Shown: one piece after another, positions 32,586 through 40,248 of the stretch
Layout of the letters: the number at the start of each line of letters is the position of its first letter
How positions within the stretch are numbered: the first letter of the stretch is position 1
NCBI RefSeq assembly: GCF_008728835.1
Contig: NZ_CP042582.1
Coordinates: forward strand, 2,879,001 to 2,943,000
Length of the DNA: 64,000 nucleotides
Direction: 5' to 3'
Origin: Hypericibacter adhaerens
GTDB taxonomy: Bacteria; Pseudomonadota; Alphaproteobacteria; Dongiales; Dongiaceae
The notes under the pieces: model-generated
What the model saw: only the letters and a program-made list of their open reading frames with translations
Told to the model about the DNA's origin: nothing
The model's database searches: none
Program-made: the position numbers and the translations under genes

Positions 32586-33407
32586 ATGCGTCTCGTGCCC
32601 TTCACCGCCCATTTCGGCGCCGAGATCCACGACTACGACCTCACCCGGGTCGCCGACGACATCGCCGCCGCGAACTTGCGCAAGCTCCTGGCCGAGAAGC
32701 TGGTCCTGGTCTTCCGCGGCCAGCAGCTGACGCCCGAGGCCCATGTCCGGCTCGGCCATGTGTTCGGCACGATCGCCCCGCGCCATCCGCTCTACGATCA
32801 TGTGCCGGGCCACGAACCGATCATGATCATCCGCAACGACAAGGACCATCCGCCGGAGAACGAGGTCTGGCACAGCGACCTGAGCTGCAAGGCCCATCCG
32901 CCGGCGGTCTCGATCCTCCATGGCGTGACCCTGCCGCCCTCGGGCGGCGACACGCTCTGGTGCAACATGCATGCGGTCCATGACGCGCTTTCCCAACCGA
33001 TGCGCCAGTTCCTGGGCGGGCTGACCGCGGTCCACGATTTCCAGACCGGCTTCGCCTATGTGCGGGACCGCAAGGAAGAGCGCGTCGCCATCCTCGACCA
33101 GGTCGAGCGCGAGGCCAACCGCGCGCGCCATCCGATCATCAAGCCGCATCCCAGGACCGGACGGCCGCTGGTCTATGTCAACGAGTCCTTCACCAGCCAT
33201 ATCCACGAGCTGCCGGAGCATGAGGGACGGCCTGTCCTGCGCATGCTGTTCGACATGGTGAAGAACGCGACCTTCCAGATGCGGCTGCGCTGGGAGCCCG
33301 GCACCGTGGTGATGTGGGACAACATGGCGACCCAGCATTTCGCGGTGGGCGACCATTACCCGCAGGTCCGCGAGATGCATCGCGTGACGGTGCTGCCGGC
33401 CGCCTGA
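32586..33407 (+). CDS. TauD/TfdA-family Fe(II)/2-oxoglutarate dioxygenase, second copy
   Basis: A 273-residue oxygenase of the same family as the protein at 25206-26060 but only distantly similar. Iron ligands are His and Asp in EVWHSDLSC and His in ATQHFAVGDHY; the 2-oxoglutarate arginine is probably in VREMHRVTVL. It starts MRLVPFTAHFGAEIHDYDLT, typical of the family. The next gene, an amidohydrolase, begins 6 bases after the stop, so the two probably serve one pathway, for example oxidation followed by hydrolytic deamination or ring opening of a nitrogen compound. The real substrate is unknown. Confidence 0.92.
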   Translation: MRLVPFTAHFGAEIHDYDLTRVADDIAAANLRKLLAEKLVLVFRGQQLTPEAHVRLGHVFGTIAPRHPLYDHVPGHEPIMIIRNDKDHPPENEVWHSDLSCKAHPPAVSILHGVTLPPSGGDTLWCNMHAVHDALSQPMRQFLGGLTAVHDFQTGFAYVRDRKEERVAILDQVEREANRARHPIIKPHPRTGRPLVYVNESFTSHIHELPEHEGRPVLRMLFDMVKNATFQMRLRWEPGTVVMWDNMATQHFAVGDHYPQVREMHRVTVLPAA

Positions 33408-33413
33408 CCTGTC

Positions 33414-34610
33414 ATGTCCGGCGATCTCGCGATCCGGAACGTCCGCATCCTGGGCGGTCCGACCGTCGATCTCGTCATCCGCGGCGGCCGCATCGCCGCG
33501 ATCGGCGTCGGCCTGGCGGCTCCCGGCATCCCCGCGCTCGACGGCAAAGGCCGGCTGCTCCTGCCGGGGCTGGTCGAGAGCCACACGCATCTCGACAAGA
33601 CGCTGTGGGGGTTGCCCTGGCGCCCCAACAGCGCGGGCCCGACGCTCAAGGACTATATCGAGAATGAGCGCCGCATCCTGCGCGAGGTGACGGTGCCGAT
33701 CGCGAGGCGCGCCGGCGGGCTGCTCGAAGCCTGCATCGCCCGGGGCACGCTTCATTTCCGCTCCCATATCGACATCGACCCGGAGTTCGGCCTCGCCCAT
33801 GTCGAGGCGATGCTCGCCTTGCGCGAGCGCTATCGCGACATCGCCGAGATGCAGTTCGTCGTGTTCCCGCAGACCGGCCTGCTGATCCGGCCGGGCACGG
33901 CGGCGCTCATGGAGGAAGCGATCAAGCTCGGCGTCGAGACGGTGGGCGGCCTCGATCCTGCCGGCATCGACCGCGATCCGATCCGCCATCTCGAGACCGT
34001 GTTCGGGCTCGCGGGCAAATATGGGCGCGGTGTCGATATCCATCTCCATGACCGCGAGGAATCCGGCGTCTGGCAGATCGAGCGTATCGCCGACTTCACC
34101 GCGGCCACGGGGCTCAAGGGCAAGGTGATGGTGAGCCACGCCTATTGCCTGGGGCAGGTGCCGCGCGCCCGGATCGAGGCGCTGGCGCAGCGTCTGGCCG
34201 ATCTCGAGATCAGCCTGATGACCTCGGCGCCCGCCGACACCGAGATCCCGCCCGCGACCTGGCTGCGCGAGATCGGCGTCAATATCTGCTGCGGCTCCGA
34301 CGGGATCCGGGACGCCTGGTCGCCCTTCGGCAATGGCGACATGCTCGAGCGCGCCATGCTGCTCGCCTACCGCCTCGACTGGTCGAAGGACGAGATGCTG
34401 GCGGCCGCCCTCGCCACCGTCACCGACAATGGCGCCCGGGCGCTGGGCCTGCATGACTACGGCATCGCGGTCGGGCACGAGGCCAACCTCGTCCTGGTCG
34501 AGGCCGAGACCATCGGCGACGCGGTGGTGCGCCGCCCGGCCGAGCGCACCGTGATCGCGCGCGGCAAAGTCGTCGCCAAGGACGGGAAGTTCATCGATAG
34601 CCGGCTCTGA
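33414..34610 (+). CDS. Amidohydrolase of the cytosine deaminase-like group
   Basis: A metal-dependent hydrolase of 398 residues. It has the HxH motif in VESHTHLDKTLWG, a further metal histidine in DIHLHDREES, the VSHAYCLG segment and the catalytic Asp in CCGSDGIRDAW, the order found in cytosine deaminase (CodA) relatives. The N-terminal beta strands (LAIRNVRIL, LVIRGGRIAAIG) and the C-terminal VIARGKVVAKDGKF complete the small beta domain. It is tightly linked to the upstream dioxygenase gene. Many such proteins act on other cyclic or linear amides, so cytosine itself is not implied. Confidence 0.88.
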   Translation: MSGDLAIRNVRILGGPTVDLVIRGGRIAAIGVGLAAPGIPALDGKGRLLLPGLVESHTHLDKTLWGLPWRPNSAGPTLKDYIENERRILREVTVPIARRAGGLLEACIARGTLHFRSHIDIDPEFGLAHVEAMLALRERYRDIAEMQFVVFPQTGLLIRPGTAALMEEAIKLGVETVGGLDPAGIDRDPIRHLETVFGLAGKYGRGVDIHLHDREESGVWQIERIADFTAATGLKGKVMVSHAYCLGQVPRARIEALAQRLADLEISLMTSAPADTEIPPATWLREIGVNICCGSDGIRDAWSPFGNGDMLERAMLLAYRLDWSKDEMLAAALATVTDNGARALGLHDYGIAVGHEANLVLVEAETIGDAVVRRPAERTVIARGKVVAKDGKFIDSRL

Positions 34611-34633
34611 CGTCACGAGAATCGAAAGGCGTC

Positions 34634-35461
34634 ATGACGATATCGATCACTGCCGCTTTTGCCCGCCATCTCAAGCTGACCGGCGCGGCGGCGATGCTGG
34701 TTTGCCTGTTCATCGGGCATTCGACGGCCCCGGCCGCCGATCCTCTGGCGCCGCCCGACGGGTGGTGGGTCTACAAGACTGGCGAATTGAGTGACGCGGA
34801 CCGCGAATGTGTCGCCCACGCCTGGGTGAACCGATTTGCCCAGGTGTCAAACGGCACTCTGCAGCTGAACAGCGGCCCTGCCATCCTGCCAGGACCTTTG
34901 AACGTTCCCTATGCCGGTGGGCGTCTTGCCGGCGTGAATCTGGGCGAGTGGGGTGGAAAGCTGGAGTGGGCCGCTTCCAATGGCTCCACGCGCGCAACGA
35001 TCCTGGCCGAGAACGTGCTGTCGCTCGTTCACGCGCCCTTCGGCAATTTTCTGCTCACCGGTTCTCCTGGCTGGCTTGGCGATGGCGATGGGGCAATATG
35101 GCGCCTCAGCGATGAGAGCGTGATCCCTCCGACGGCGACGCACATTGCAAATGTCCAGGGAATGCCTGGAGCCTCGTTTCTCTCTCCTCATGGAAGCATC
35201 GTCATCGTCACACCGGCACAGCTCGTCCGCGTTCCCTCGTCCGGCTCCATGCAAACAATCCTCAGCGTCGACTTCCGCGGACTGTTTCCGAGCTCGATCG
35301 TCGAGATGCCGGATGGTGTCATCTATATCGGCATGCGCCATTTCCTGGTGCGCCTCGTGCCAGCGGCCGGAAGCTATCGGCTCGACTGGCTCCTGCCGGC
35401 CGATTGCCCACGCTTCAAACCGGCCGACCATGACTGCGTGTGCAGCGCATCGGAACCCTAG
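34634..35461 (+). CDS. Exported protein of unknown function, lower GC
   Basis: Not recognised. The 275-residue product has a hydrophobic signal (about residues 14-35) and a mature part made of short repeated beta-rich stretches (for example LVRVPSSGSMQTILSV, GVIYIGMRHFLVRLV) that could be blades of a beta-propeller. Cysteines near both ends (ADRECVAH, DCPRFKPADHDCVC) could form disulfides. Base composition is visibly less GC-rich than in all neighbours and codon use is less biased, suggesting recent acquisition or weak selection. It sits 23 bases after the amidohydrolase gene. Confidence 0.72.
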   Translation: MTISITAAFARHLKLTGAAAMLVCLFIGHSTAPAADPLAPPDGWWVYKTGELSDADRECVAHAWVNRFAQVSNGTLQLNSGPAILPGPLNVPYAGGRLAGVNLGEWGGKLEWAASNGSTRATILAENVLSLVHAPFGNFLLTGSPGWLGDGDGAIWRLSDESVIPPTATHIANVQGMPGASFLSPHGSIVIVTPAQLVRVPSSGSMQTILSVDFRGLFPSSIVEMPDGVIYIGMRHFLVRLVPAAGSYRLDWLLPADCPRFKPADHDCVCSASEP

Positions 35462-35468
35462 TCTTTAC

Positions 35469-35501
35469 TGGACCCATTGTGGTATCTAACTGGTATCTAA
35501 C
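35469..35501 (+). promoter_or_regulatory. Tandem 11-bp repeats with TGGTAT half-site, upstream of the hydrolase-bicupin-ROK genes
   Basis: TGGTATCTAAC occurs twice in perfect tandem (35480-35490, 35491-35501) and is preceded by a third 11-mer that also starts with TGG (35469). The array ends 19 bases before the alpha/beta-hydrolase start codon. The same half-site and 11-bp period occur in front of the gntR gene (47315-47347), which suggests one regulator binds both. Confidence 0.55.
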
Positions 35502-35520
35502 GTGATGGTGACCCGCTCCC

Positions 35521-36537
35521 ATGAGCCCGGAATCCGCCGACAAGAGCCCGTCCCCGGCGACTGGTCCGGGCGCTTTGCGCCACGGCAAGGCCCGGCTCGC
35601 CTCGGGCATGGAGATCGCCTGGTCGCGGTCGGGCGACGAACCGACGGTCCCGCTCCTCCTGGTCCATGGCATCACCGATAACCGCGCCACCTGGGCGCCC
35701 TTTACCGACGCGCTGCGCCGGGTCGCGGTGGAGATCCCCTGGATCAGCCAGGATCTGCGCGGCCATGGCGGCTCGTCCCTGCCGGTGCTGGCGCCGTCGG
35801 CCCACATCACCGCCGACGGCTTCCGCCTCGCCGATTACGCGGCGGACGCGGTGGGGCTCCTGGATGCGCTCGGCATCGAGCGCGCGATCCTGGTCGGTCA
35901 TTCGCTGGGCGGCCTGATCGGGCAGGAGGTCGCGCTCAGCCATCCGGACCGCCTCCTCGGGCTGGTGATGGTGGCGACCACCTCCAACGCGCGCGACAAC
36001 CCGCTCTTCGTCCGCGACGTCAAAGGCGAGCTCTTCGGCCGCCGCCTGCCGGCGCTGGCCGAGGCCAAGGGGCTGCGCTATCCGGGCGGCATCGCCGGCT
36101 TCACCATGCGCCAGCTCGATCCCTCCCTGATGACCTGGCTGCGCGATGTCTGGTGCGTGACGCCGGGCGCCGATCCGGCGCTCTGCGCCGCCGCCGTCGA
36201 ATGGACGGCCGATATTCCGCTCGCCACCTGGTTCGGCGCCTTCGCAGGCCTGCTCGAGATGGAGACGACCGACCGGCTCGCGGATCTTCGCGTGCCGAGC
36301 CTGGTGATCTCGGCGGCGCGCGACGAGATCTTCCCGGTCGAGCCCGACCAGCGCGTGCTGGAACATGCGATGTCGGAAGCCCATCGCCGCCATGGCACGA
36401 TCTGGCGCAACTGCACCTATCGCGCAGTCGCCAGCAGCGACGACAGCCGCCACGATGTCGGCCATGCCGTGCCCTGGCAAGCCGCGAACGAGCTCGCCGG
36501 CGACGTCGCGGCCTTCGTCAAATCCCTTCCCCGCTGA
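35521..36537 (+). CDS. Alpha/beta-fold hydrolase
   Basis: A 338-residue serine hydrolase. The nucleophile elbow is VGHSLGGLIG, the oxyanion-hole region LLVHGITDNRATWAP, and the catalytic His lies in RHDVGHAVPW; the acid is probably the Asp in ISAARDEIFPV. A cap domain lies between (about residues 165-255). It would hydrolyse an ester, lactone or similar bond. It opens the plus-strand arm of the proposed catabolic island; the bicupin gene follows 21 bases later. A tandem operator array lies directly upstream. Confidence 0.88.
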   Translation: MSPESADKSPSPATGPGALRHGKARLASGMEIAWSRSGDEPTVPLLLVHGITDNRATWAPFTDALRRVAVEIPWISQDLRGHGGSSLPVLAPSAHITADGFRLADYAADAVGLLDALGIERAILVGHSLGGLIGQEVALSHPDRLLGLVMVATTSNARDNPLFVRDVKGELFGRRLPALAEAKGLRYPGGIAGFTMRQLDPSLMTWLRDVWCVTPGADPALCAAAVEWTADIPLATWFGAFAGLLEMETTDRLADLRVPSLVISAARDEIFPVEPDQRVLEHAMSEAHRRHGTIWRNCTYRAVASSDDSRHDVGHAVPWQAANELAGDVAAFVKSLPR

Positions 36538-36558
36538 CCCGCCGCCCCGGAGACATTC

Positions 36559-37413
36559 ATGAGCTACCGTCCCTCGCCCCGGCCGACCTTCGATCGGCCG
36601 ACCCATATCCGCTTCGATCAGGTCACGCGCCATCTCTGGGGCGACGAGAAATCGGGCCAGGTGGACGACTGGATCTATGTCTCGAGCGACAAGATCCACC
36701 AGCTCGTCTTCGGTCTGCCCTCGGGCGGCGCCTTCCGCCACTCCGAGGAATACCGCACCGTCTTCGGCGCCGACGAGGTGCTCTATGTGCTGCAAGGCAC
36801 CTTCGGCTGCGCCAACCCGGAAACGGGCGAGGTCCATGTCGCGCAAGCGGGCGAGGCCGTCTTCTTCCGCAAGGACACCTGGCATCACGGCTTCAGCCTC
36901 GGCACCGAACCTTTGCGCGTGCTGGAGTTCTACGCGCCGCCGCCGGCCAAGGGCACCTCGGGCGCCTATGCGCGCACCCGCCCCTATCTCACGGACTCTC
37001 GATATGAGCGCCCCGAGGTCTTCGGCCGCTTCCCGATGGAAGCCGCAGCGCTGCGCCGGGCCGAGACCATGACCGTCCTGCGTGACGCGGACCTCCATTG
37101 GCGCCTCCAGGGCAAGACGCAAGGCGCCCTGGTCGGGCTCTATGCCGCGACCGACCAGCTGACCGTCGGCCGGATGCGGCTGCTGCCCGGGCAGAAATCC
37201 GACCTCGAGATCCATGGCGGCGACGAAGGACTCTACGTCCTCTCGGGCGAGCTCAACCTGCTGGCGCCCGAAGCCGAAGGGCAGCGCTGGTTCGAGCTTC
37301 ATCCCAAGGACGGTTTCTTCGTGCCGGAAGGCACGGCGCACCAGTATCACAACATGGGGTCGGAGCCGGCCGAGTTCCTGTTCGGCATCGCGCCGCAGTA
37401 CAAACAAGCGTGA
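36559..37413 (+). CDS. Two-domain cupin protein
   Basis: A 284-residue bicupin. The first cupin (about 55-130) has RHSEEYRTVFGADEVLYVLQG and FFRKDTWHHGF; the second (about 190-275) has GQKSDLEIHGGDEGLYVLSG and FFVPEGTAHQYHN. Both retain histidines and a glutamate suited to metal binding. Bicupins include sugar isomerases, dioxygenases and aminohydrolases; no specific group is recognised. It lies between the hydrolase and ROK genes, probably in one operon, and may isomerise or open a ring of the substrate handled by this cluster. Confidence 0.82.
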   Translation: MSYRPSPRPTFDRPTHIRFDQVTRHLWGDEKSGQVDDWIYVSSDKIHQLVFGLPSGGAFRHSEEYRTVFGADEVLYVLQGTFGCANPETGEVHVAQAGEAVFFRKDTWHHGFSLGTEPLRVLEFYAPPPAKGTSGAYARTRPYLTDSRYERPEVFGRFPMEAAALRRAETMTVLRDADLHWRLQGKTQGALVGLYAATDQLTVGRMRLLPGQKSDLEIHGGDEGLYVLSGELNLLAPEAEGQRWFELHPKDGFFVPEGTAHQYHNMGSEPAEFLFGIAPQYKQA

Positions 37414-37449
37414 GCGGTTGAAATTCGTTTCAACCCACCCACACTTCAA

Positions 37450-37531
37450 CGTCATCCCCGCGCAAGCGGGGATCCATCTTGATGCAGGTCACCAGGCTTC
37501 GACGTGGATCCCCGCTTGCGCGGGGATGACG
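37450..37531. repeat. Long inverted repeat (two perfect 27-bp arms)
   Basis: Arms at 37450-37476 and 37505-37531 are exact reverse complements, each containing its own smaller palindrome (CCCCGCGCAAGCGGGG), with a 28-bp spacer. This is the common alphaproteobacterial intergenic palindrome family. Here it separates the bicupin and ROK genes and may fold into a stable RNA cruciform affecting their relative expression. Confidence 0.9.
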
Positions 37532-37568
37532 GCAGAGGCAATGACCGATAACAGGGCGGGAACCTGAC

Positions 37569-38492
37569 GTGACTTCGGAGCCCACCACCGTCATCGGGAT
37601 CGATATCGGCGGCACCAAGACTGCGATCGGCGCGGTACGGCTGCCTGACGGCGAGGTCCTGGAGAAGGTGCTGCTGCCGACGCCGACCGGCGAGGCGAGC
37701 GGCGAGAGCTTCCTCGCCGATCTGGCCCGGCAGGTTGCGGCCTTCATCGATCACCGCGAGGACAAGCCCCTCGCGCTGGGCGTCTCGATCTGCGAGCTGG
37801 TCGATCTCGGCGGCCAGGTGCGCAGCGGGCATCGCGTGCGCTGGGAGGAACTCGATCCGGCGGCGCGCTTCGCCGAAATCCTGCCGACCGTCATCGAATC
37901 CGATGTCCGCGCCGCGGCGCTGGCCGAGGCCCGCCTCGGCGCCGGCCGGCGGCTGCGGCAATTCTTCTATCTCAATCTCGGCACCGGCATCAGCTCCTGC
38001 CTCGTGCTGGGCGGTGCGCCCCATGCCGGCCATCGCGGCCATGCGCTCGCCCTCGCCAGCAGCCCGATCTCGGTGCGGGCACCCGGCGGCGAGCTCGTCA
38101 CGCAGATCCTGGAGGATGTCGCGGGCGGCGAAGGCCTGGCGAGGCTCGCCGCGAAGATCGGCCTGCCCGGCCGCTCGGCCAAGGAGCTGCTCGCCCTCGC
38201 CGATGAGGGCGACGGCCCCGCGCAGAGCCTCGTGCTCGATGCCGCGCGCGCGATCGGCGTGAGCCTCGGGCTCGCCGTCAACATCCTCGATCCCGAAGCG
38301 GTCATCGTCGGCGGCGGGCTTGCCCGCGCGGAAGGCCTCTTCTGGCAGGCGATCCAGCGCGAGACGCGGGCCCATGTCTGGAGTGCCGAGACCCGCAGCC
38401 TGCCGATCCTCAAAGGTTCCTTGGGCGGCGACGCGGCGCTGCTGGGCGCGGCGTTGCGCGCCTATGCGATGTCCTCGCCGAAATTGCGGTAG
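37569..38492 (+). CDS. ROK-family protein (sugar kinase-like) lacking the zinc motif
   Basis: A 307-residue protein of the ROK family. The ATP-binding N-terminus IGIDIGGTKTAIGAV and the later NLGTGISSCLVLGG and PEAVIVGGGLA are typical. However, after HAGHRGHA the usual zinc-binding CxCGxxGC segment is absent, so it is an atypical ROK; the catalytic Asp is probably in VIESDVRAAALAEA, matching the ExDxNxAA region loosely. It may be a kinase for an unusual sugar or a non-catalytic regulator. The start is GTG with GGGAA upstream. The 3' end overlaps the convergent gene by 31 bases. Confidence 0.83.
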   Translation: MTSEPTTVIGIDIGGTKTAIGAVRLPDGEVLEKVLLPTPTGEASGESFLADLARQVAAFIDHREDKPLALGVSICELVDLGGQVRSGHRVRWEELDPAARFAEILPTVIESDVRAAALAEARLGAGRRLRQFFYLNLGTGISSCLVLGGAPHAGHRGHALALASSPISVRAPGGELVTQILEDVAGGEGLARLAAKIGLPGRSAKELLALADEGDGPAQSLVLDAARAIGVSLGLAVNILDPEAVIVGGGLARAEGLFWQAIQRETRAHVWSAETRSLPILKGSLGGDAALLGAALRAYAMSSPKLR

Positions 38493-39052
38493 AAGCCGAG
38501 ATCGACGAGCCGGGCAGGCCCGCCTTTCGGCCGGCGGCGCAGGAATGGCTCGGCCTCGAGATAGGTCTTGAAGGTCCAGACCGCCATGCCGCCGGGCTCC
38601 GGCGCCGACAAGCCGATGCGGCGGATGACATGGCCGAGGCGGCCCACGCCATCGGCCCGCGCCCGTTCCCGGAACCAATCGGCGAGCGCCTCGGCCGGCG
38701 TCTCGTCGGCGGCGAAGAACTCCACGAGATGCAGGCCACCCGGCAGCGCGCCCTCTCCCACGATCTCGTCATACATCCCGCAGCGATAGAAGTTCATCGC
38801 GCGGGGTACCGGCGAGGTCTGGGCATAGCGCCGGCCCTCGGCCGTGCGGAAATAATCCTCCCAGCCGTCCATCCGGGCCATCGACTTGATCCGCCACCAG
38901 CACATGTAATGCGGCTCGGGACCGATCTTCATGGTGCGGCCGATATTGAGCACCCGCTCGTCCTCGTCGGAAGCCCAGTCCTGGTACCCCAGATGGCGGA
39001 AGATCTCGAGCGCGATCGAGCGGTCGCGGGCGATGTATTCGGCAAAGATCAT
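38462..39052 (-). CDS. Unknown protein, probably two alpha/beta ferredoxin-like repeats
   Basis: Not recognised. The 196 residues have an alternating alpha-beta pattern in two halves (about 1-95 and 100-190), reminiscent of dimeric alpha/beta-barrel proteins of the EthD or NIPSNAP kind; aromatic segments such as HYMCWWRIKSM, AMNFYRCGMYD and AVWTFKTYLEAEPF stand out. It starts 101 bases after the stop of the transporter binding-protein gene and runs in the same direction, so it is probably the last gene of that operon. Its 3' end overlaps the ROK gene on the other strand. Confidence 0.75.
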   Translation of the reverse strand: MIFAEYIARDRSIALEIFRHLGYQDWASDEDERVLNIGRTMKIGPEPHYMCWWRIKSMARMDGWEDYFRTAEGRRYAQTSPVPRAMNFYRCGMYDEIVGEGALPGGLHLVEFFAADETPAEALADWFRERARADGVGRLGHVIRRIGLSAPEPGGMAVWTFKTYLEAEPFLRRRPKGGPARLVDLGFYRNFGEDIA

Positions 39053-39153
39053 GGCGGAGACCCTCGGCTGACCACCCTGCCTCGCGAAAGAAAACGGGAA
39101 GGAGCGGCAGCCCGCTCCCTCCCCTCATCTCATGACCGTGACGGTCCGGCGCG

Positions 39154-40182
39154 TCAGATGACGCCGGCCAGCCACTGCTTCTCGACGATGTCCTTGTTCT
39201 TGGCGATCCAGTCCTTGGCGACGTCCTCGACCGGCTTCTGGTCGACTTCCATCTCCAGGATCCACTGGTTCACCACATCGGCGTCGAGCTTCACCTGCTT
39301 GAGGAACTGCCCGATCTTGGGGTCGCGCTTGTTGAGCGCCGCCGCATAGGCGATGTTCACGCGGGTCGGCGGCTGGCCGCATTTGATGCTCGAGGCCTCG
39401 AGCCAGTCGTTGCGCTGGGCCGGCTGGTAGAAGGTATAGCAGCCGTTCGGGTTGTAGCGGTCGGTGCCCTTCGCGTCCTCGGTCGTATAGCCGTCGAACG
39501 GCGGCTGCTGCAGCTCGACCAGCTTGTATTTCGCGAAGATCCATTCCGGCGTCCAGTAATAGAAGACGATCGGCTTCTGCTTGTCCTCGGCGTCCTTGAG
39601 CTGGGACAGGAAGACCGCCTGGTCGACGGTGGTGAGCTCCATCGTCTTGTCGAAGCCGTAGGTCTTGGCGCGGACCTGCGTGTGGTTGGTCGATTCCCAG
39701 CCCACGGCGCCGGCCCAGATCTCGCCCTTGCCGTTGCCGTCGCTGTCGAACAGCTTGGCCACCTCGGGCTTGGCCAGGTCGGCCAGATCCTTCACGCCGT
39801 ATTTCTCCTGCACATAGGCCGGCATGAAGATGCCCTCGGTGCCGAGATAGGGCGTGGCGTTGAGCAGGATCGACTGGTGGCCGCCGGGCAGCACGTAGTT
39901 CTTCATCTGCTCCGGCAGATGGTCGGTCCACATGTCGGCCACGATATCCACCGACCCGTCGCCCTTGTCGAGCGCCTCGTAGAGCGCCTCCTGGGCGGCC
40001 GCGATGGTCTCGACATCGGCGCCGAGATACTGGGTCATGACCTGCTTCAGGACCTCCTCGATGGCGGTCGAGCCCGGCCAGTCGAGCTGGCCGATGACCA
40101 CCTTGGTCTTGGCCTCGGCCGTGCCGGCGAGCGCCAGCACGGCGATCGCGGCAGAGGCCAACATTGTCAGACGTCGCAACAT
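39154..40182 (-). CDS. ProX/OpuAC-type ABC transporter substrate-binding protein
   Basis: A 342-residue periplasmic binding protein of the glycine betaine/choline group. Signal peptide residues 1-24 (cleavage after AEA), then KTKVVIGQLDWPGSTAI. Tryptophans at about 35, 85, 162, 210 and 214 (LDWPG, DMWTDHLP, GWESTNH, YYWTPEW) could form the aromatic cage that holds quaternary ammonium groups in this family. Its permease and ATPase genes precede it in the same operon (66-base gap to the permease). The surrounding kinases, dehydrogenases and aldolase suggest that the ligand is catabolised rather than kept as an osmolyte. Confidence 0.9.
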   Translation of the reverse strand: MLRRLTMLASAAIAVLALAGTAEAKTKVVIGQLDWPGSTAIEEVLKQVMTQYLGADVETIAAAQEALYEALDKGDGSVDIVADMWTDHLPEQMKNYVLPGGHQSILLNATPYLGTEGIFMPAYVQEKYGVKDLADLAKPEVAKLFDSDGNGKGEIWAGAVGWESTNHTQVRAKTYGFDKTMELTTVDQAVFLSQLKDAEDKQKPIVFYYWTPEWIFAKYKLVELQQPPFDGYTTEDAKGTDRYNPNGCYTFYQPAQRNDWLEASSIKCGQPPTRVNIAYAAALNKRDPKIGQFLKQVKLDADVVNQWILEMEVDQKPVEDVAKDWIAKNKDIVEKQWLAGVI

Positions 40183-40248
40183 TCTCTCCTCCTGGTTTGC
40201 TTCCTCACTGTCTCCCCGGATTTCTTCTTCAAGACCCGGTGGAAATCC

